A DNA stretch of 64,000 nucleotides, taken from NCBI GenBank assembly GCA_020633515.1, contig JACKDM010000020.1:1-64000 (forward strand), read 5' to 3'. The stretch comes from Myxococcales bacterium (GTDB lineage: Bacteria > Myxococcota > Bradymonadia > UBA7976 > UBA1532). The notes under the pieces are model-generated. The model was given only the letters and a program-made list of their open reading frames with translations. It did not search any database and was not told the DNA's origin. Each line of letters starts with the position of its first letter. Within the stretch, counting starts at the first letter, position 1. The position numbers were made by a program, and so were the translations under genes. Positions 10,130 to 18,854 of the stretch are shown one piece after another.

Positions 10130-13036
10130 TCAGTACCGGTAGCGGATGCCGAGCTGCACCCGGAACGGGCTCTGGTAGCCGGTCGGCTCGCCGAAGTCGG
10201 GGCCGGGGCTCTCGCCGTCTTCGTGGACCCGGTTGTAGACGCCGGTCACCGCGCCGAGGTTGAGCGCGTTGAAGATGTCGGCCGAGACCGAGAGCTGCTG
10301 CCCGGTGAGCTGCTCGAAGTTCCACCCGATCCGCAGGTCGAGGCGGGTGAAGTCGGCGAGGCGCGGGAAGCGGTCGTCTTCGGGGTCGTTGAGGTCGTTG
10401 CCCGGGTGACGGCCGCGGGGCGCGCGGCGGAGCGCGAAGCTCTCGTTCTCGGTGTCGCGGTAGAACGCGCTGTAGGGGGCGCCGCTCTCGAAGCGGTAGA
10501 CCGCGCCGACGGTGAGGCCGAAGTCCCAGGCATAGTAGGTCTGGAGCTTGATCATGTGCCGCAGATCGTCGGGGAGCGGGCCGTAGAGGTAGGGGTTCTG
10601 GCGGTAGTTGTCGAAGGCGGCGGTGAGGTAGTCCTCGGTGGTGCCTTCGCTCCACTGCAAGGTGTACGACCCGTTGAGACCCCAGCCGAGCGCCGAGCCG
10701 CGGGCGAAGTGCAGCTCGACGGAGTCATAGACGCGGTAGGCGTCCTTGAGGGTGGTGAGGTTGAAGACCTGCTGGCCGTCGCCGGCGCGCGAGCCGATGA
10801 TGGCTTCGCCGGCCTGGTCCCAGATCAGGTTGATCTCGTCGTCCTCCCAGGCATTGTGGGTCTTGCGGTGCATGTACGAGATGCCACCGGAGAGGTACTC
10901 GTCGAAGGCGCGCTCGATGCCGATGCGGAACTCGTCGGTGTAGAGCGGCTCGATGTTGTCCTCGTCGATGGTGGTGCCCGCCTCGCCGCCCTGGATGCGG
11001 ACGAAGCCGGGGTCTTCGACGTAGCGGCCGGCCTCGGGGTCCCAGAAGGTCAGCCGGGTCTGGAGGCTGGTGCCGACGAACTTGCTGAGGCCGAGGTAGC
11101 CGGTCTCGTAGAGGCGGGCGTAGCCGCCGTGGATCCGGGTGCGGCCGTCGCCGAAGGGATCGACCGCGAAGCCGATGCGGGGCGAGATGGTGAGGAAGTC
11201 GAGGACCGGCTCGCCGAGGTAGTTCTCGTGGGTGGCCTTTTCGAAGCGGAGGCCGGGCTCGAGGGTGATCTGGTCGATGATCGTCCAGCGGTCGGCGATG
11301 TAGGCGGCGTAGACCTGGCCCTTGGCGGTCTGGGTCAGCTCGTTGTCTTCGGTGCTGACGATGCGGGCGTAGTACGGGATGGGGCTGCCATCGTCGTTGC
11401 GGCCCTCGTCGACGAAGATGCTGGCCCCGCCGGGGTCGCGGCTGGTCGACTCGTCGCTCTTGAAGGTGAGCTGGAAGCCGACATCGATGCGGTGGTCGCC
11501 GAGCGCGTCGTCGAGGAGGTAGGTGACCTCGGCGGTGGCGTCGGTGCGCTCGCGGAGGATCTGCACGTCGCTGCCCGAGCCGCCGTAGTAGACGCCGGTG
11601 CTGAGGTCGTAGCGCAGGCCCTGGCCGAAGCTCGGCGAGGCCTGGATGTCGCGGGTGCAGCCTTCGCCGGTCTCGCCGTCGCCGCGGTCGCCGGGGGCGA
11701 GGCAGCCGGGGGCGAGCCCGAAGTCGCTCTTGGTGGCGAGGTCGCCGAAGCCGAAGACGCCGGGGAAGGTGAAGGGCGAGCTGCTGTCGACGCGCTCCTG
11801 GGGGAAGACGTCGAGCATGCTGCGCTTGTAGGCGGCGCGGACCTTGATGAGGATCGGGTCGTAGTCAGCGTCCCATTCGACCTTGCCGCTGAAGCCACCC
11901 TGCGCCTGGAAGGTCTCGGTGCTGGGATCGGAGGTGATGTCCTGGTCGCTGTTGTCGATCGTGGTGGGATCGGCGTGCGCCATCACCTGGAGGCGGTTGT
12001 GACGGTCGATCTGGCCGGTGAGCTTGAGGAGCCAGTAGAGGCTCTGGTAGATGCGCTCGGGCTTGACGAGGCCGTCGAGGTCTTCGATGGGCGACTGCGA
12101 CGGGTTCTGGCTGACCGAGTAGTTGTATTCGGTCGAGAAGTAGTACCAGAGCCGGTCTTCGATGATGGGGCCGCCGACGTTGAGGTTGGCGGCGACGCTC
12201 CAGAAGTCGCGGCGCTTGTCTTCGGGGATGAGCTGCTCGTCGGGGGCGTCGACCTGGAGGAGCCGGCCCTCGTAGTAGACGCTGCTGTCGAGCTTGAACT
12301 CGTTCGAGCCGCTCTTGGTGACGATGTTGATGACACCGCCCGACACGTTGCCATAGCGCGGGTGGAACCCGCCGGTCAGGATCTCGAGCTCCTCGATGGC
12401 GTCGTAGTTGAAGTTCATCGAGAAGGTGTTGGTGGTCGGGTCGGTCGTGTTGACGCCGTCGACGAGGTACTGGTTCGAGTTGCTGCTGCCGCCGTGCATG
12501 TTCGGGTTGCCGGTGCCGCTGACGCCGGGCGCGAACTGGAGCACGGAGAGGTAGTCACGAGCGGTGGGCAGCGCCTGGAGGAAGGTGGCGTCGAGGGTGG
12601 TGCCGACGTCGACGCGCTGGGTGTCGACGGCGAGCTTCTCGGCGCTGACCTCGATGACCTCGGTGTCACCGTCGCCGGCGGTCTCGGCGCTCGGCTTCTG
12701 GAGCTTGACGGCGAGGCGGGTGGTGCCGCCGAGGCCGACGCGCAGGGTGCGGCTCGAGGCCTGGTAGCCCTCGCTCTTGATGGTGACCTCGTAGTCGCCG
12801 GGCAGGAGCTGGAGGAAGCGGAACTCGCCCTCGTCGTCGGTCGTCTCGACGCGGTCGCCGCCGATGTTGGCGGCGCCGCTGAGGGTGACCGTCGCGCCCT
12901 GGACGGGGGCGCCGTCGGGGGTGACGATGGTGCCGGCGAGGACGCCGGTCTGCTGCTGGGCCTCGGCGGGGGCGGCGCCGCAGATGATGGCGGCGACCGC
13001 GGCCGACGCGAGGCCGGCGTTCGTCAAGCGGCTCAT
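10130..13036 (-). CDS. TonB-dependent outer membrane receptor with N-terminal carboxypeptidase-regulatory-like domain
   Basis: The 968-residue product starts with a signal peptide (MSRLTNAGLASAAVAAIICG, cleavage near AEAQ). Residues about 30-115 form a CarboxypepD_reg-like/transthyretin-type domain (GTIVTPDGAPVQGATVTLSG). A plug domain follows, with QYLVDGVNTTD and GNVSGGVINIVTKSGSNEF. A long series of alternating beta strands ends in an aromatic C-terminus (LGIRYRY), typical of Omp85-inserted barrels. It is an Oar/SusC-like receptor; the ligand is unknown. The start codon overlaps the stop of the upstream lipoprotein gene by four bases (ATGA), so the two are almost certainly made together. 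The signal for transcription end is the hairpin just downstream. Confidence 0.92.
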   Translation of the reverse strand: MSRLTNAGLASAAVAAIICGAAPAEAQQQTGVLAGTIVTPDGAPVQGATVTLSGAANIGGDRVETTDDEGEFRFLQLLPGDYEVTIKSEGYQASSRTLRVGLGGTTRLAVKLQKPSAETAGDGDTEVIEVSAEKLAVDTQRVDVGTTLDATFLQALPTARDYLSVLQFAPGVSGTGNPNMHGGSSNSNQYLVDGVNTTDPTTNTFSMNFNYDAIEELEILTGGFHPRYGNVSGGVINIVTKSGSNEFKLDSSVYYEGRLLQVDAPDEQLIPEDKRRDFWSVAANLNVGGPIIEDRLWYYFSTEYNYSVSQNPSQSPIEDLDGLVKPERIYQSLYWLLKLTGQIDRHNRLQVMAHADPTTIDNSDQDITSDPSTETFQAQGGFSGKVEWDADYDPILIKVRAAYKRSMLDVFPQERVDSSSPFTFPGVFGFGDLATKSDFGLAPGCLAPGDRGDGETGEGCTRDIQASPSFGQGLRYDLSTGVYYGGSGSDVQILRERTDATAEVTYLLDDALGDHRIDVGFQLTFKSDESTSRDPGGASIFVDEGRNDDGSPIPYYARIVSTEDNELTQTAKGQVYAAYIADRWTIIDQITLEPGLRFEKATHENYLGEPVLDFLTISPRIGFAVDPFGDGRTRIHGGYARLYETGYLGLSKFVGTSLQTRLTFWDPEAGRYVEDPGFVRIQGGEAGTTIDEDNIEPLYTDEFRIGIERAFDEYLSGGISYMHRKTHNAWEDDEINLIWDQAGEAIIGSRAGDGQQVFNLTTLKDAYRVYDSVELHFARGSALGWGLNGSYTLQWSEGTTEDYLTAAFDNYRQNPYLYGPLPDDLRHMIKLQTYYAWDFGLTVGAVYRFESGAPYSAFYRDTENESFALRRAPRGRHPGNDLNDPEDDRFPRLADFTRLDLRIGWNFEQLTGQQLSVSADIFNALNLGAVTGVYNRVHEDGESPGPDFGEPTGYQSPFRVQLGIRYRY

Positions 13037-14040
13037 GGGGCCTCCTCGGGCGCGACGAACTCGCGGATGAGCGGGACGGCGACGGAGTCGAGCGGCTGGG
13101 CCGTGCCGAGGTCGAGCGCCGCGGGGTCGGTGACCTGGGTGCCGTCGCTGGTGATGACCGCCTGCAGGAGCGCCGCGGGGCTGTAGCCGTCGGCGCCGGG
13201 CGCCGCGCCGAAGATCGGGAGGGTGTCGAAGGGCGAGGGGTCGACCATGTTCTCGGGGTCGCCGCCGTCGAACTGGAGGTACTGCGCCATCAGCGCCGCG
13301 TCGGTGAGGAGCATGTCGCCCTCGGCGTCGGCTTCGATGGGGAAGCGCTGCCCGCCGTGGTCGAGGCAGAAGCCCTTGAGGGTCTTGTGCCACACCGGCA
13401 TGAGCATGATGTCGCGGTCGGTGGCGTCCGACTCGTCGAGGGTCGGCGGGTTGTCGGGGCCGGCCTCGGCGCTCGGGTCGAAGTAGAGGTTGGGCACGTC
13501 TTCGCCGGTGCCCCAGAAGACCTGGATCGGGAGCCCGTCGGCGCCGATGTAGGTCGCGTCGGGGTTGATGATCGGGCAGAAGATCGCCTCGTTGGTGGGC
13601 GTCTTCTTGTAGTCGGCGTCGTCGAGGGTCTTCTTCGACTTGATCGCGTTGGCCTTGTAGTCACCGGGCGCGGCGACCTCGACGACCTGCCAGAACGGGC
13701 TGTAGTCGGCGTTGCCGGGCAGGGTGTCGATGATCGGGTGCTGCCCGGCGACGGGCGCGCCGCCGTCCATCAGGATGTAGACCTTCGGCACGTAGGGGTT
13801 GAGGCTGCCCAGGTCGAGGTACTCCCACGGCTGGCCGCCCGCGAAGCCCACTGACATCGAGAACGAGAAGCGCTGCTTCGTCTCGTCGTCGGGCTCCCCG
13901 GCCGCGAAGGCGGGCAGGTCTCGGTAGATCAGTGGACCGTAGTAGTCGTCCTCGGGCGCCTCGTCGCAGCCGAAACCCATGAGGGCTCCTGCCGTGACGA
14001 GCGTCGCGCGGACGGCGATCCGGCTCGTTCGTCCCATCAT
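13033..14040 (-). CDS. predicted secreted/lipoprotein partner of the TonB receptor, unknown family
   Basis: The product is about 335 residues. It opens with a basic stretch (MMGRTSRIAVRATLV) and a hydrophobic segment ending GALMGFGCDEAPED. The cysteine after the hydrophobic core followed by acidic residues suggests lipidation, although the -3 position is atypical. The mature part is rich in Asp, Pro and aromatic residues, e.g. GGQPWEYLDLGSLNPYVPKV and NPDATYIGADGLPIQVFWGT, and looks like an all-beta periplasmic or surface domain. No catalytic motif is evident. GAGGTGAG precedes an ATGATG; either ATG (14040 or 14037) could be used. The 4-base ATGA overlap with the TonB receptor suggests a substrate-capturing role analogous to SusD, which is inference only. 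Confidence 0.75.
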   Translation of the reverse strand: MMGRTSRIAVRATLVTAGALMGFGCDEAPEDDYYGPLIYRDLPAFAAGEPDDETKQRFSFSMSVGFAGGQPWEYLDLGSLNPYVPKVYILMDGGAPVAGQHPIIDTLPGNADYSPFWQVVEVAAPGDYKANAIKSKKTLDDADYKKTPTNEAIFCPIINPDATYIGADGLPIQVFWGTGEDVPNLYFDPSAEAGPDNPPTLDESDATDRDIMLMPVWHKTLKGFCLDHGGQRFPIEADAEGDMLLTDAALMAQYLQFDGGDPENMVDPSPFDTLPIFGAAPGADGYSPAALLQAVITSDGTQVTDPAALDLGTAQPLDSVAVPLIREFVAPEEAP

Positions 14041-14125
14041 CTCACCTCGGATGATCCGTCGATCCGCACCGCTCGATTCACTCCCCCGAGCGCGTCGGAC
14101 CGGGTCAAGTATCTCCCCGTCGCGG

Positions 14126-14155
14126 ACAGTACACCTGCCCGAAAGGGGAGCGCAA
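14126..14155 (-). promoter_or_regulatory. candidate sigma70-type promoter for the lipoprotein/TonB receptor operon
   Basis: On the minus strand TTGCGC (14155-14150) and TACTGT (14131-14126) are spaced by 18 bases, the latter preceded by TG as in extended -10 elements. It lies about 85 bases upstream of the lipoprotein start in a relatively AT-richer stretch. This is pattern matching only. Confidence 0.35.
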
Positions 14156-14275
14156 CATGATTGAAACCACATGTAGGCAGTTGCACACACATCGGTGATG
14201 TTGACACTGCGCGCCGGCCGCGCTTCGTGGCAGGCTGCGTGGCGGGTCACCGAGTTTGTCAGGAGGCGATCGCGC

Positions 14276-14659
14276 ATGAGCGAGCACGAAGAGATCACGT
14301 CGGCGGCGGAGGCGATCCGCGCGTTTGCGTTGGGGCTGCCAGAGACGAACGAGGAGTTCCCCTGGGGGGAGACGGTCTTCAAGGTGCGAAAGAAGGTCTT
14401 CGTCTTCATGGGGCTCCAAGACGAGCAGCTCGGGTTCAGCGTGAAGCTGCCGGCGTCGGGCGAGGACGTGCTGTGCATGCCGTTCGCGTCGCCGACGGGC
14501 TACGGGCTCGGCAAGGCGGGCTGGGTGAGCTTCCGCTTCGGGCGGGGGGAGCTGCCGCCGCACGAGGAGCTGATCGCGTGGGTGGAGGAGAGCTTTCGGG
14601 CGGTGGCGCCGAAGACGGTGGTGAAGAAGCTCGACGCGGCGAGGGGGAGCGTGGGTTAG
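14276..14659 (+). CDS. MmcQ/YjbR family protein
   Basis: The 127-residue product has the YjbR/CyaY-like fold signature: an N-terminal helix (AEAIRAFALGLPETNEEFPW), then ETVFKVRKKVFVFMG, then a strand-rich core with FSVKLP, and a C-terminal helix WVEESFRAVAPKTVVKKL. Family members are small cytosolic proteins annotated as DNA-binding because of a double-wing fold; their function is not established. The ATG at 14276 has a perfect AGGAGG ten bases upstream; a longer reading from 14195 is less likely. Its stop overlaps, on the other strand, the stop of the first AIM24-family gene by three bases (14657-14659 vs 14656-14658). Confidence 0.88.
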   Translation: MSEHEEITSAAEAIRAFALGLPETNEEFPWGETVFKVRKKVFVFMGLQDEQLGFSVKLPASGEDVLCMPFASPTGYGLGKAGWVSFRFGRGELPPHEELIAWVEESFRAVAPKTVVKKLDAARGSVG

Positions 14660-15339
14660 CTGCTGCGCTGGACGCGGCGGAAGGGTTCGAGGAAGCCGGC
14701 GAGGCTCGGGGCGTTGCGGGTCTGGATGTAGACGGTGCCGTGGCCGCGGAAGTCGGCGACGAGGCCCTCGCCGGAGAAGAAGAGCCCCTTGAAGCCGCCG
14801 AACGAGCGGACGGTGTAGTCGAGGCCGGCGGTGAAGCCGACGATGTGGCCGGTGTCGACGGTGTAGCCGTCGGGGCCGACGTCGACGGCGTGCAAGGCGC
14901 CGTAGCTGTTGAAGAAGAGCTCGCCGGGGCCGCGGGTCTTGAGCATGAAGAAGCCGACGCCGCCGAAGAACGACTTGACCCCGCCCCACTTGGTGTCGAG
15001 CACGATGGGGCCGGTGTGGGCGAGGTAGTTGCCGCTCTGGAGGAAGAACTCCTCGCCGTCGCCGAGGGTGCGCTGGCAGAGGTCGCCTTCGGGGCCGGGG
15101 GCGAGGAGCAGCTCTTCGCCGGGGGCGGCGGCGGTGAAGGTGTTCTGGAAGATGCTCTCGCCGCCGAGGACCCGGCGCTTGAGCGCCTGGCCGAGCCCGC
15201 CTCTCATGCTGGTCTGCATGGTGACGCCGGCGGAGCGGGAGACCATGGCGCCGCTCTCGGCGACGACCTGTTCGCCGGGCGCGTCGAAGACGACCTTGAG
15301 GAGCCCGAAGTCGGGGGCGTCGATGATCTCGTAGCGCAT
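14656..15339 (-). CDS. AIM24 family protein (TIGR00266-like), paralogue 3 of the tandem
   Basis: The 227-residue product has the diagnostic AIM24 pattern: ESGAMVSRSAGV near the N-terminus, LGGESIFQNTFTA in the middle, and VDTGHIVGFTAGLDYTVRSF followed by LFFSGEGLVADFRGHGTVYIQTRN near the end. The family folds as a double beta-barrel/tryptophan RNA-binding attenuator-like (TRAP-like) domain; the yeast homologue Aim24 acts at the mitochondrial inner membrane, while bacterial roles are unknown. It is the last gene of a three-paralogue operon, only 4 bases after the preceding copy. It lacks a signal peptide. Confidence 0.92.
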   Translation of the reverse strand: MRYEIIDAPDFGLLKVVFDAPGEQVVAESGAMVSRSAGVTMQTSMRGGLGQALKRRVLGGESIFQNTFTAAAPGEELLLAPGPEGDLCQRTLGDGEEFFLQSGNYLAHTGPIVLDTKWGGVKSFFGGVGFFMLKTRGPGELFFNSYGALHAVDVGPDGYTVDTGHIVGFTAGLDYTVRSFGGFKGLFFSGEGLVADFRGHGTVYIQTRNAPSLAGFLEPFRRVQRSS

Positions 15340-15343
15340 GGCC

Positions 15344-16033
15344 CTACTCCTGGCGGGGGGGGAGGCGGCGGCCGACGTTGTGGCCGTACTCGCCGGGGTT
15401 GCGGGTCTGGAGGTAGAGCCGGCCGCGGCCGCGCATGCGGAGCACGAGGCCTTCGCCGCTGAGGTAGCTGGCGATGAGGCCGCGGTTGGCGGTGCCGATC
15501 TCGTAGGCGATGCCGGCGGTGAAGGCGACGAGGTGGCCGGTGTCGACGATGAGCTCGCCGTCGAGGTCGATGGCGTGGATCGCGCCGAAGGCGTTGAGGA
15601 TGACGGGGCCCTGGCCGCTGGCCTTGAGGAAGAAGAGGCTCTCGCCGCTGAAGAAGCCCTTGAAGCCTTGCCAGCGGGTGTCGAGCGCGACGGTGTCGGG
15701 GGCGGCGACGTAGCTCTGGCCCTGGATGAAGAGGTCGTCGCCGTCGAGGACGTGGATGACCATGTCGCCGCAGAGGGTGGGCGCGAGGGTGACCTCGCCG
15801 CGGCCGCCGCGGGCGGTGAAGGTGTTGGTGAAGAAGGTCTCGCCGCCGAGCACGGCGCGCTTGAGGCCGGCGAGGAGGCCGCCGTTCTTCTTGGAGAGCG
15901 GGCCGTCGGTGGCGAGCGCGAGGTTGCTCGACATGCTCACCATGGCGCCCGACTCGGCGCGGATCGCTTCGCCTTCGGCGAGGCGCACGACGGCGAGCGC
16001 GTGCGCGGGGCGGTACTCGATGTCGATGTCCAT
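15344..16033 (-). CDS. AIM24 family protein, paralogue 2 of the tandem
   Basis: The 229-residue product shares all family landmarks: ESGAMVSMSSNLAL, LGGETFFTNTFTARGGRGEV, VDTGHLVAFTAGIAYEIG and YLSGEGLVLRMRGRGRLYLQ. It is clearly homologous to its two neighbours but divergent enough (about one third to one half identical by eye) to be an old paralogue rather than a recent duplication. It ends with a basic tail (VGRRLPPRQE) not present in the others. It begins 11 bases after the upstream copy and is followed after 4 bases by the third. Confidence 0.92.
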   Translation of the reverse strand: MDIDIEYRPAHALAVVRLAEGEAIRAESGAMVSMSSNLALATDGPLSKKNGGLLAGLKRAVLGGETFFTNTFTARGGRGEVTLAPTLCGDMVIHVLDGDDLFIQGQSYVAAPDTVALDTRWQGFKGFFSGESLFFLKASGQGPVILNAFGAIHAIDLDGELIVDTGHLVAFTAGIAYEIGTANRGLIASYLSGEGLVLRMRGRGRLYLQTRNPGEYGHNVGRRLPPRQE

Positions 16034-16044
16034 CTGGCGATCCC

Positions 16045-16737
16045 TCAGCGCAGGTAGGGGCTGATCCAGCCGACGAGGCCGGAGACGTTGCGGGACTGGA
16101 TGTAGAGGCGGCCGCGGCCGCGGAAGCGGCAGACGAGGCCTTCGCCGCTGAGGAAGAGGGCCTTGATGCCCTGGCCGGCGCTCTTGATCTCGAAGTCGAG
16201 GGTGTCGTCGAAGGCGACGATGTGGCCGGTGTCGACGATGTATTCGCCGTCGACGTCGATGGCGAGGACGCCGCCGTAGCTGTTGATGAAGAGGTCGCCC
16301 GCGCCGGTGCAGTGCAGGAAGAAGAGGCCTTCGCCGCCGAGCAGGCCGCGCAGCCCGCCCCAGCGGAGCTTCGTGGTGAGGCCGGGGCCGCTCGCGAGGT
16401 AGCTGCCGGCCTGTACGAGGAGCCCGCGGCCGTCGAGGCGGCGGTGCTCGATGTGGCCGGAGAGCTTGGGCGCGAGCACGACCTCGCCGCCCTGGCTGCC
16501 GTGGAAGTCGTTGACGAACATCGTCTCGCCGCCGAAGAGCTTGCGGGCGAGCGCGGCGAAGAGGGCGAGCACCTTGGCGAAGAAGCCGGCGCCCTTGCCG
16601 GCGTTGAGCCGGGTGGTCATCTCGAGCTCGGGGGTGCGGGTCACCATCGCGCCCGCTTCGGCTTCGATCGTCTCGCCCGGTTCGAGCGCGACGCGCAGCC
16701 ACGCGAAGGCCGGGCCATACTCGACGCTGTGCTTCAT
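16045..16737 (-). CDS. AIM24 family protein, paralogue 1 of the tandem
   Basis: The 230-residue product carries the AIM24 landmarks EAGAMVTRTPELEM, FGGETMFVNDFHGSQGGEV, VDTGHIVAFDDTLDFEIK and LFLSGEGLVCRFRGRGRLYI. It differs by a longer hydrophobic helix (GAGFFAKVLALFAALARKLF, about residues 49-68) that might associate with membrane. I placed the start at 16737, where AGAGGAG lies at good distance; an in-frame ATG at 16764 would add nine residues. It is the first gene of the three-paralogue operon; the divergent M48 protease gene starts about 100 bases away. Confidence 0.9.
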   Translation of the reverse strand: MKHSVEYGPAFAWLRVALEPGETIEAEAGAMVTRTPELEMTTRLNAGKGAGFFAKVLALFAALARKLFGGETMFVNDFHGSQGGEVVLAPKLSGHIEHRRLDGRGLLVQAGSYLASGPGLTTKLRWGGLRGLLGGEGLFFLHCTGAGDLFINSYGGVLAIDVDGEYIVDTGHIVAFDDTLDFEIKSAGQGIKALFLSGEGLVCRFRGRGRLYIQSRNVSGLVGWISPYLR

Positions 16738-16840
16738 CGGCTCCTCTGCGCTCCTGATTCGCACGGGATCAAAGGGGATCGTGCGCTCGTGAGCAACCGC
16801 TTCGTGGGCGGCGGCGTCGTCGGTGCACGACGCGGAGGAG

Positions 16841-17650
16841 ATGATGGACGAGGCCGATAAGACGCAGGGTTTCGGGCATTCGAAGCGGCGGGTGGTCGCC
16901 GAGGTCGTGGGCGTGGTGGTGGTGCTCGGCCTGCTGGTGTGGGGCGGGCTGGCGGCGGTGGGCGCGGCGGCGGGGTGGCTGGTGGGGTTCGCGCCGGTGT
17001 CGCTCGATCGGGCGATCGGGGAGGCGGCGTGGTCGGGGCTGGCGCCGGAGGAGAAGCGGTGCAGTGATCCGGGGCCGAAGGCCTATGTCGAGGCGCTGGC
17101 GGCGCCGTTGATCGAGGCGTACGGCGGGCCGCAGACGTTCGAGTTCGCGGTGGTCGACGAGGCGTCGATCAATGCGTTCGCGCTGCCGGGTGGCTTCGTG
17201 ACGGTGCACATGGGGTTGCTGGCGGCGGCGGAGAGCGGGGAGGAGGTCGCGGCGGTGCTGGCGCACGAGATGCGGCACGTCACCGAGCGGCACGGGCTGC
17301 GGCGGGTGGCGCGGCAGGTGGGCGGGGCGGTGGTGATCGGGATGGTCTTCGGGGCGGTGGATCTGGGCGTGCTCGGCGGGGTGGCGCTCGATCTGGCGGG
17401 GCGGGCCTACGACCGCGACGAGGAGCGGGAGGCCGACGAGATGGGGCACGCGCTGCTGGTCGAGGCGGGGATCGATCCGGGCGGGATGGCGCGGTTCTTC
17501 GAGCGGCTGGCGGCGGAGGGGGTGGCGGTGCCGGAGCTGTTGTCGACGCACCCGGGCTCGGCGGAGCGGCAGGCGGCGGCGGCGGCGCGGGGCGGGCTCG
17601 ACGGGCCGGCGCGCAGCCTGCCGTCACCGGCGGGGCTGCGCTGCCGCTGA
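16841..17650 (+). CDS. M48-family zinc metalloprotease, membrane-anchored
   Basis: The 269-residue product has one N-terminal membrane helix (VVAEVVGVVVVLGLLVWGGL, about 18-37) and an Oma1/BepA-like M48 domain. The zinc site is HEMRH (142-146) in VLAHEMRHVTERHG, and the third ligand lies in DRDEEREADEMGHALLVEAG. FALPGGFVTVHMGLLAAAES is the conserved strand before the active-site helix. It would act on membrane or periplasmic proteins. ATGATG at 16841/16844 follows GGAGGAG; a GTG at 16823 is possible but has no ribosome site. The stop lies in the palindrome TGACCGGTCA, which also contains the stop of the convergent lipoprotein gene. Confidence 0.9.
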   Translation: MMDEADKTQGFGHSKRRVVAEVVGVVVVLGLLVWGGLAAVGAAAGWLVGFAPVSLDRAIGEAAWSGLAPEEKRCSDPGPKAYVEALAAPLIEAYGGPQTFEFAVVDEASINAFALPGGFVTVHMGLLAAAESGEEVAAVLAHEMRHVTERHGLRRVARQVGGAVVIGMVFGAVDLGVLGGVALDLAGRAYDRDEEREADEMGHALLVEAGIDPGGMARFFERLAAEGVAVPELLSTHPGSAERQAAAAARGGLDGPARSLPSPAGLRCR

Positions 17651-17654
17651 CCGG

Positions 17655-18854
17655 TCACTCGACGGGGAGGCCGACCTGGTCGCGGAGCACGTCGACGAGC
17701 GTCTCGGGCTGACCCGAGCGGTCGCTGTAGGTGTAGACCATGTCCTCGCCGCCGGTGACGATCGCGTTCCACGGCAGCCCGAACTGGCCCTGCTCGTCGG
17801 TGTAGACGCCGAGCGCGCCGAAGAGGACGGAGAAGGCGCCGACGCCGTCGTGGTCGACGTAGAACCAGTGCGCGTCGTCGAGGCCGTAGTGGCTGGCGTA
17901 GCGGCGGCAGTAGGCGGGGTCGGAGGGGCCGAAGACGACGTCCTCGCCGAGCACGACGAGCAGCTCGGCCTGCTCGGGCGGGGTGGACGCCATCAGCTCG
18001 AAGACGGCGGGCAGGTACTGGCGGCAGGCGGTGCACCAGCCGGCGCTGCCGACGAACCAGAGCGCGCCGGTGCGGGCGCTCATCGCGCCGATGTCGACGA
18101 ACTCCTCGGTCTCGCAGTTCTGGAGCTGGAAGGGGCGGACGGACTCACCGACGCCGGCGGGCGGGGCGGGCATGATCTGTTCGAAGCCGGCGCCATCGGC
18201 GCAGCGGGTCTTGCCGCCGTCGACGACGGTGACGTTGAGCCGACCGAGCGCGCCCTGGCTGACGGTGACCTCCTGGAAGATCGCGCCGCGCAGCTCGACG
18301 CGCACCGGCTCGCCGATCGCGCCGGCCTCGACGACCTCGAGGGTGCCGGCGACGGGCATCAGGGTGGCGGTGCGGGTGCCGCCGCTGAGGTTGAGGTCTT
18401 CGATCGCGAAGGGGCAGACGGTGCAGTCGTTGAGGTCGAACGCGGCGAGGTCGTGGGTGCCGACCGCGGGGGCGCCGCGGAACTCGACGACGAAGGCGAG
18501 CGTGGTGCGGGCCTCGATGTCGGCGAGGGCGAGGTAGGTGAGGTTGCCGCCTTCTTCGCGGAGGCGCGCGTAGGCGGGGGCGGCGAAGTCGTCCTGGCCG
18601 GCGGCGCAGGTGGGGCCGGGGTCGGGCTCGGGCTCGGCGATCGGCTCGGGCTCCGGCGCCTCGGGCTCGGGCTCGGCGGCGGGCTCGGGCTCGGCGGTGG
18701 GCTCGGGCTCGGCGGTGGGCTCATCGTCGACGATGAGGATGACGGGGCCCGCTTCGTCGCCGCCGCTCTCGGTGCAGGCGGATCCGACGAACGCGATGGC
18801 GAGCGCGGCCGTGAAGCCGGCGAGGGACGAGCGGCGGACGGGCGAGTGGGGCAT
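17655..18854 (-). CDS. lipoprotein with C-terminal thioredoxin-like (TlpA/peroxiredoxin-type) domain
   Basis: The 399-residue product has a lipoprotein signal peptide (hydrophobic core to AFVGSAC, Cys27). An unusual low-complexity Glu-Pro linker (repeats of AEPEP, residues about 46-77) could span periplasmic distance. A middle beta-rich domain (about 85-245) contains a C-x2-C pair (DCTVCPF) and further cysteines. The C-terminal thioredoxin fold starts near residue 255, with the redox motif GWCTACRQYLPAVFELM (Cys274, Cys277). The WCTAC sequence differs from the usual WCxPC by lacking proline, which would alter redox potential. It may be a periplasmic thiol reductase or sensor. It is convergent with the M48 gene. 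Confidence 0.85.
   Translation of the reverse strand: MPHSPVRRSSLAGFTAALAIAFVGSACTESGGDEAGPVILIVDDEPTAEPEPTAEPEPAAEPEPEAPEPEPIAEPEPDPGPTCAAGQDDFAAPAYARLREEGGNLTYLALADIEARTTLAFVVEFRGAPAVGTHDLAAFDLNDCTVCPFAIEDLNLSGGTRTATLMPVAGTLEVVEAGAIGEPVRVELRGAIFQEVTVSQGALGRLNVTVVDGGKTRCADGAGFEQIMPAPPAGVGESVRPFQLQNCETEEFVDIGAMSARTGALWFVGSAGWCTACRQYLPAVFELMASTPPEQAELLVVLGEDVVFGPSDPAYCRRYASHYGLDDAHWFYVDHDGVGAFSVLFGALGVYTDEQGQFGLPWNAIVTGGEDMVYTYSDRSGQPETLVDVLRDQVGLPVE

Noticed and set aside
10223..13186. Open frame of 987 codons on the plus strand
   Set aside because: It is antisense to the TonB receptor, which has a signal peptide, plug and barrel; the plus-strand product is featureless Glu/Val/Gly-rich.
14201..14229. 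TTGACA with weak -10 (TTCGTG) before the MmcQ/YjbR gene
   Set aside because: The -35 is consensus, but no acceptable -10 is found at 16-18 bases.
14195..14275. N-terminal extension of the MmcQ/YjbR gene
   Set aside because: A perfect AGGAGG sits just before ATG 14276 and the extension is not family-like.
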